A stretch of DNA of 64,000 nucleotides from an uncultured Aquimarina sp. (GTDB taxonomy: Bacteria > Bacteroidota > Bacteroidia > Flavobacteriales > Flavobacteriaceae): contig CANLYR010000014.1 of NCBI GenBank assembly GCA_947495425.1, positions 1-64,000 on the forward strand. Direction: 5' to 3'. Below the pieces are notes generated by a model. That model was not told the DNA's origin. It did no database searches and worked only from the letters and a program-made list of their open reading frames with translations. Of this stretch, positions 63,601 to 64,000 are shown piece after piece (the stretch's first letter is position 1; each line of letters opens with the position of its first letter). Both the position numbers and the translations under genes were made by a program.

Positions 63601-64000
63601 CAATGGCTTGTGTATATGTTGAGGTGTTTCTAAGTCCTCCAGATCCATTTGGAAAACGTTGTAAAGCGTGGACATCCTTATCTCCTTTTTCATCTTCGTT
63701 TAGCTGTGGTTCTCCAGCATTTAATAATACTAATAATTCTGCATCATCATTATCATTGGTATCATAAACAACAGCGTCTATAAGGTTGTCTGTAGTTATC
63801 GTAGTTCCGTTTGGAAAGCTAGCCGCATCAGTTTTATATAATGCTACAGCATCGGCGCCATTTTGTAAACCATTTCCTGAAAAAGTAATAGAGACATTGG
63901 GTACATCTGCGTTACCAACCACAAAATATCCATTACTATTTGTAGTAAATCCGCTTAGATCATATGTAGCATAACTTTGATCGTTCGATCCATTATAAAA
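60674..64000 (-). CDS. Secreted lamin-tail/nuclease protein with type-A T9SS sorting domain (5' end outside window)
   Basis: At least 1,108 residues; the frame is open to the window edge, so the N-terminus is missing. Order seen: two tandem lamin-tail (LTD) modules of about 160 residues (each with YFVIGNADVTN, QNGADAVVLY, VDAIVYDT and QRIPNGQGGARN-type strings), an OB-like region (ITGVLTVTDAFNGPAFLQDTTGG), an endonuclease/exonuclease/phosphatase domain (FDVVAWNIEWFGDENN, DRIDLIALHARANSS-like, LLGDYNDDVDE, SDHFPVSARF), a unique beta-sandwich with several Cys, and a C-terminal type-A sorting domain (LFVSPNPVKNQLSIDF, KGFYVVSASS). It should be exported by the T9SS and degrade extracellular nucleic acid. 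It is a longer relative of the nuclease at 49448. Confidence 0.87.
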   Translation of the reverse strand, partial: FYNGSNDQSYATYDLSGFTTNSNGYFVVGNADVPNVSITFSGNGLQNGADAVALYKTDAASFPNGTTITTDNLIDAVVYDTNDNDDAELLVLLNAGEPQLNEDEKGDKDVHALQRFPNGSGGLRNTSTYTQAIATPGAANTNATEVVTLIINELDADTQGSDTLEFVELYDGGTGNTSLDGFVVVNYNGSYNTSYNAIDLDGFSTDADGYFVIGNADVTNVDLVVPGNSFQNGADAVVLYFGDATSFPNGTAVVTDNIVDAIVYDTDDADDAELLVLLNMDQPQVNENTNGSKDSESLQRIPNGQGGARNTISYVAKAPTPGISNDGVIITPGELITIAEARAATEGTPVTITGVLTVTDAFNGPAFLQDTTGGIAIFDEQVQANTMLKVGDSITLTGVRTAFNDQIQINAVVEVLNNGLPQNPITPLDITLTQLADHPGELVRILNTSFPAPGDLLFGGSNFTLTDASGSGALRVDNNVTSVVGKVQPVTCPEITGVIGRFREFFQVLPRQLSDIPCAVEFIPPGDTIGIPKEDTFDVVAWNIEWFGDENNSPVGQNPMSDAIQRDSTATVLNRLNADIYAVEEIADDVLFAELVAQLPGYDYILSDATSNPGGTPPFQKVGFIYNTETVSVVNTRAMFTAIHPLYNGGDDTALVDYPSETSRFFASGRLPFLMTADVTINGTTERIDLIALHARANSSRDPQNRYDMRKYDVEVLKDSLDANFTNNKLILLGDYNDDVDETVADITSTVSSFQEYVNDSLNYNIVSSALSEAGLRSFVFRENMIDHIAVTNELNEAYIENSVTVHYEVYDADYAFTTSDHFPVSARFLLEPEVVDNECAGGSIVSFDQGRRRDGRAISRFRSKPERALGTPRERRYFNFVSLGFGGSITVELTNEVFDNVDTNEFAVFESTGFFNNIPCNYFPESAEVFASQDGVEFVSLGTTCQDGEFDLADGNLRSAKYIKVVDISDKNVFPWFADGYDLDAIVCLENGERIASKLAVVYAENPTGFENELMTEGFGLEETQLFVSPNPVKNQLSIDFTSFTENNAAILITDVNGKIIYTQTIHLNIGQSKLSIDMSPYPKGFYVVSASSVDGSLRIIKKVIKE

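Overview
The window looks like chromosomal DNA of a gliding marine flavobacterium (Bacteroidota, Flavobacteriaceae; an Aquimarina-like genus is my guess, not shown). The evidence is low GC, Bacteroidota-type promoters (TTTG, about 20-24 bases, then TAnnTTTG), type IX secretion (T9SS) sorting domains, PorP/SprF proteins, SprB repeats, a TonB receptor, DUF5689 and DUF2807 proteins. There is no phage, insertion sequence or CRISPR array.

Region 1 (1-22.2 kb, all minus strand) matches the Flavobacterium gliding order sprC-sprD-sprB-sprF: a secreted Ig/PKD-like protein with a type-B T9SS sorting domain, a PorP/SprF barrel fused to a coiled coil and SPOR-like repeats, a 4,894-residue SprB adhesin, and SprF. 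A truncated copy of the SprB N-terminus follows. It is out of frame at a 10-base homopolymer inside its signal-peptide codons.

Region 2 (22.9-31.3 kb, minus) holds an OmpH/Skp-like lipoprotein, a methyltransferase, a lipoprotein, a small membrane protein, mnmG, ybeY and a 1.1-kaa DUF4175-type membrane protein. Four copies of the palindrome GTTCCACGTGGAAC, resembling parS centromere sites, lie around mnmG, which hints that the replication origin is near.

Region 3 (31.6-43.5 kb) is mainly housekeeping: gltX, an SPFH/band-7 protein, glnS (with an unusual C-terminal extension), folB, tRNA-Cys, a LysE-type exporter, a DUF2807 protein, ribonuclease R, two small proteins and rpiB.

Region 4 (43.6-52.9 kb) is more accessory: an ElaA-type acetyltransferase, a hicA-hicB toxin-antitoxin pair, a DUF5689 lipoprotein plus TonB receptor facing a secreted nuclease-family protein, a surface lipoprotein and a CPA-type antiporter.

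Region 5 (53-64 kb) holds a decayed gene, an MBL-fold hydrolase, S8 and M1 peptidases, rnpA, an S41 peptidase, a Lys-rich lipoprotein and, running off the edge, a secreted lamin-tail/nuclease protein with a type-A sorting domain.

The most unusual non-coding signals are two. One is a dispersed repeat family with core TCGAGGCAAGC: two copies are 92/102 identical in opposite orientation 15 kb apart, and three members begin exactly at an AAG-TAA gene end. The other is an 84-base cloverleaf-like element (39379-39462) between rnr and the DUF2807 gene.
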